Assembly: GCF_029222965.1 (NCBI RefSeq)
Contig: NZ_JARHUD010000006.1
Location: 124,001-188,000, forward strand
Direction: 5' to 3'
DNA: 64,000 nucleotides
Source: Aquibaculum arenosum
GTDB lineage: Bacteria; Pseudomonadota; Alphaproteobacteria; Kiloniellales; DSM-21159
In this document: positions 62,634 through 64,000 of the stretch, in pieces
Layout: each line of letters begins with the position of its first letter
Numbering within the stretch: the stretch's first letter is position 1
The notes under the pieces: generated by a model
The model's database searches: none
What the model was told of the DNA's origin: nothing
What the model saw: only the letters and a program-made list of their open reading frames with translations
Program-made: the position numbers and the translations under genes

Positions 62634-62965
62634 GGACGGGGAGCAGCCACAAAGATCGCTGGACAGCGGCACACAGAGAATTTTAAGCTTAAAATAATAA
62701 TCGAGGCGCGGCAGCGATCCGCCCCAACGGGAGGCGAGCAGCCATGGATAGGACGGGCAATGCCCCGGTCGGGGTCTCCAACGCCGTTGGCGATGCTGCG
62801 CTGCCGCGCGGCGGACGCACGGGAGGAAGGGGCCGCAGCAGCCTCTTTCCAATCTCCCACAAATTCTTCACAACAGTAGAATGGCGCTGTCCGCGTTTCG
62901 GAGGCTTTCGCCGAGGCGGTGGGTGAGGCTAGGTTAAGCAAGGCAAACGAACAGGGGGACGTGAA
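62634..62965. other. Intergenic region before the ABC transporter gene
   Basis: About 330 bases with one AT-rich palindrome (listed separately) and the GGGGG-type ribosome site of the next gene. A 60-codon open frame crosses it without a recognised domain and without good support. No RNA gene is seen. Confidence 0.5.
62680..62695. promoter_or_regulatory. AT-rich 16-bp palindrome
   Basis: ATTTTAAGCTTAAAAT is a perfect palindrome, followed by AATAATAATCG, in a GC-rich neighbourhood. It is about 270 bases before the ABC substrate-binding gene and about 45 after the Lrp-like gene; an Lrp-type binding site or promoter is plausible. Confidence 0.45.
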
Positions 62966-64000
62966 ATGAAGAAGCACCTTTCCATGCTGGCCGGTGGCGT
63001 GGCCGCTGCCGCTTTTGCGGCGGGCGCGGCTCAGGCCGAGTCGGTCAAGATCGGCTATATGGCCACCTTCTCCGGCCCGCCGGGCGTGCTCGGCGAACAC
63101 AACCGTGACGGTTTCCAGCTCGGCATCGAGCATCTGGGCGGTACGCTGGGGGACCTCGACGTCGAGATCATCGAGGCCGACGATCAGCTCAAGCCCGACG
63201 TCGGCAAGCAGATCATCGACCGCTACCTCCAGTCGGACCGCGTCGACTTCGTGGTCGGCATCATCTTTTCCAATGTGATGATGGCGGTCTATGAAGACGT
63301 GGTCGGCAGCGAGACCTTCCTGATCTCCACCAACGCGGGGCCCTCGCCCATCGCCGGGGAGAGCTGCTCCGAGTACTTCTTCTCCACCTCCTGGCAGAAC
63401 GACCAATTGCATGGGGCCGCTGGTCTGCAGGCGGTGAACGACGGCGTCGAGTCCGCCTTCCTCATCGCGCCGAACTATCAGGCCGGACGCGATGCCATGG
63501 CCGGTTTCAAGCGCGAGTTCGAGGGCCACGGCACCATCGCCGGCGAGATCCTCACGCAGATCAACCAGCCGGACTACTCGGCTGAAATTGCCCAGATCGC
63601 TGCGGCCGGTGCGGATGCGGTCTTCATCTTCCTGCCTGGCGGCATGGGGGTGAACTTCGTCAAGCAGTACGCCTCTTCCGGCATCGACTTGCCGCTCTAC
63701 TCCGGCTCCACCGTCGACGGCACCACCCTGCCGGCGATCGGCGAGGAGATGATGGGCGGCTACTCCAGCCCCAACTTCTGGGCCCCGGACATGGACACGC
63801 CGGTCAATCAGCGCTTCATGGCCGACTTCGAGGAGCGCTTCGGCTACATCCCCTCGGTCTATGCAGCCCAAGGCTACGACGCAGCCGCGCTCATCGACTC
63901 GGCGATCCGTGCGGTGGATGGCGACCTCTCCAACAAGGAAGGTATGCGCGACGCCATGCGCCAGGCGGACTTCGAATCGATCCGCGGCGACTTCCAGTTC
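62966..64000 (+). CDS. ABC transporter substrate-binding protein, branched-chain amino acid (LivK/UrtA-like) type (3' end cut off)
   Basis: The visible 345 residues have a signal peptide ending GAAQA, then ESVKIGYMATFSGPPGVLGEHNRDGFQLGIEH, a typical type I periplasmic binding fold opening. Further blocks are IISTNAGPSPIAGE-like (LISTNAGPSPIAGESCSEYFF), NYQAGRDAMAGFKREFEG and FIFLPGGMGVNFVKQY. The family imports amino acids or amides. Position suggests uptake of an ectoine- or amide-type substrate. GGGGGACGTGAA precedes the ATG. The window ends inside the gene. Confidence 0.9.
   Translation, partial: MKKHLSMLAGGVAAAAFAAGAAQAESVKIGYMATFSGPPGVLGEHNRDGFQLGIEHLGGTLGDLDVEIIEADDQLKPDVGKQIIDRYLQSDRVDFVVGIIFSNVMMAVYEDVVGSETFLISTNAGPSPIAGESCSEYFFSTSWQNDQLHGAAGLQAVNDGVESAFLIAPNYQAGRDAMAGFKREFEGHGTIAGEILTQINQPDYSAEIAQIAAAGADAVFIFLPGGMGVNFVKQYASSGIDLPLYSGSTVDGTTLPAIGEEMMGGYSSPNFWAPDMDTPVNQRFMADFEERFGYIPSVYAAQGYDAAALIDSAIRAVDGDLSNKEGMRDAMRQADFESIRGDFQF

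Noticed and set aside
1-64000. CRISPR array, insertion sequence, prophage or rRNA operon
   Set aside because: No regularly spaced repeats, no transposase or integrase motif, no phage structural gene and no rRNA-like sequence was seen anywhere in the window.

Overview
This is a GC-rich, densely packed window from an alphaproteobacterium. The lineage is inferred from a ChpT-like histidine phosphotransferase, an EipB-like (DUF1849) envelope protein, DUF3553 and DUF3775 proteins, an RNase E with a large acidic insert in its S1 domain, a non-zinc-type HemB, and an Asp-rich FDH locus with a 'TAT target' peptide. Ectoine and hydroxyectoine breakdown genes at the right end suggest a salt-exposed, possibly Rhodospirillales-like organism, but I cannot name a genus. 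No rRNA operon, CRISPR array, IS element or prophage is visible. The one tRNA found is tRNA-Gly(CCC).

Layout. (1) 0-14.4 kb is mostly housekeeping: a secreted dienelactone-hydrolase-like protein (cut by the window edge), an EipB-like protein, a lipoprotein, a bactofilin, an EI24/CysZ-like membrane protein, a PfkB/adenosine kinase, TypA/BipA, tRNA-Gly, a GNAT enzyme, a PAS-PAS histidine kinase overlapping a DUF924 gene, and a divergent pair of large thiamine-diphosphate enzymes (AceE/transketolase-like and acetolactate-synthase-like). (2) 14.4-21.1 kb is a stress module: DUF3775, a two-domain universal stress protein, a sodium:neurotransmitter-type symporter, a Usp-like protein coupled to an ATP-dependent Lon-type protease, and a host-attachment (baeRF-like) protein. 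Three of its intergenic regions carry nearly the same Fnr/FixK-type box, TTG(A/C)G(A/G)CAG(A/G)TCAA. (3) 21.4-28.1 kb holds an orphan Abi/HEPN-like gene with its own palindrome, hemB, a beta carbonic anhydrase, a cobalt-type nitrile hydratase operon whose alpha subunit begins with a histidine-rich tail, and aroQ-accB-accC. (4) 28.2-36.2 kb holds rne, a DegP-like protease, a hicB antitoxin gene broken by a single amber codon, a periplasmic iron-binding protein, chpT and a DUF3553 gene.

(5) 36.3-56.3 kb is a formate-oxidation region. A soluble NAD-linked formate dehydrogenase (fused NuoE/NuoF beta subunit plus molybdopterin alpha subunit, + strand) converges on a membrane-bound, Tat-exported formate dehydrogenase gene set on the - strand. 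That set comprises fdhD, mobA, DUF3305, DUF3306, a TorD-like chaperone, a small Tat-signal peptide, the large subunit, the Fe-S subunit, a small lipoprotein, the cytochrome b subunit, a seven-bladed WD40 propeller fused to a class I cytochrome c, and a 40-codon membrane peptide. Agmatinase, a four-cluster ferredoxin-like protein and an NlpC/P60 hydrolase follow. (6) 56.3-64 kb holds a TrkH potassium channel subunit and then an ectoine-use cluster. This has a creatinase-like M24 hydrolase divergent from a GntR/FCD regulator, an EutB-like dehydratase, a DoeB/EutE-like deacetylase, an Lrp/AsnC regulator, and the start of a branched-chain-amino-acid-type ABC substrate-binding protein. A perfect 15-bp inverted repeat in the divergent region is a good candidate operator.

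The region suggests a respiratory organism that can take electrons from formate both in the cytoplasm (to NADH) and in the periplasm (to quinone or cytochrome), with an oxygen-responsive stress regulon and osmolyte scavenging. All functional calls come from reading motifs and family resemblance by eye; no database search was run.
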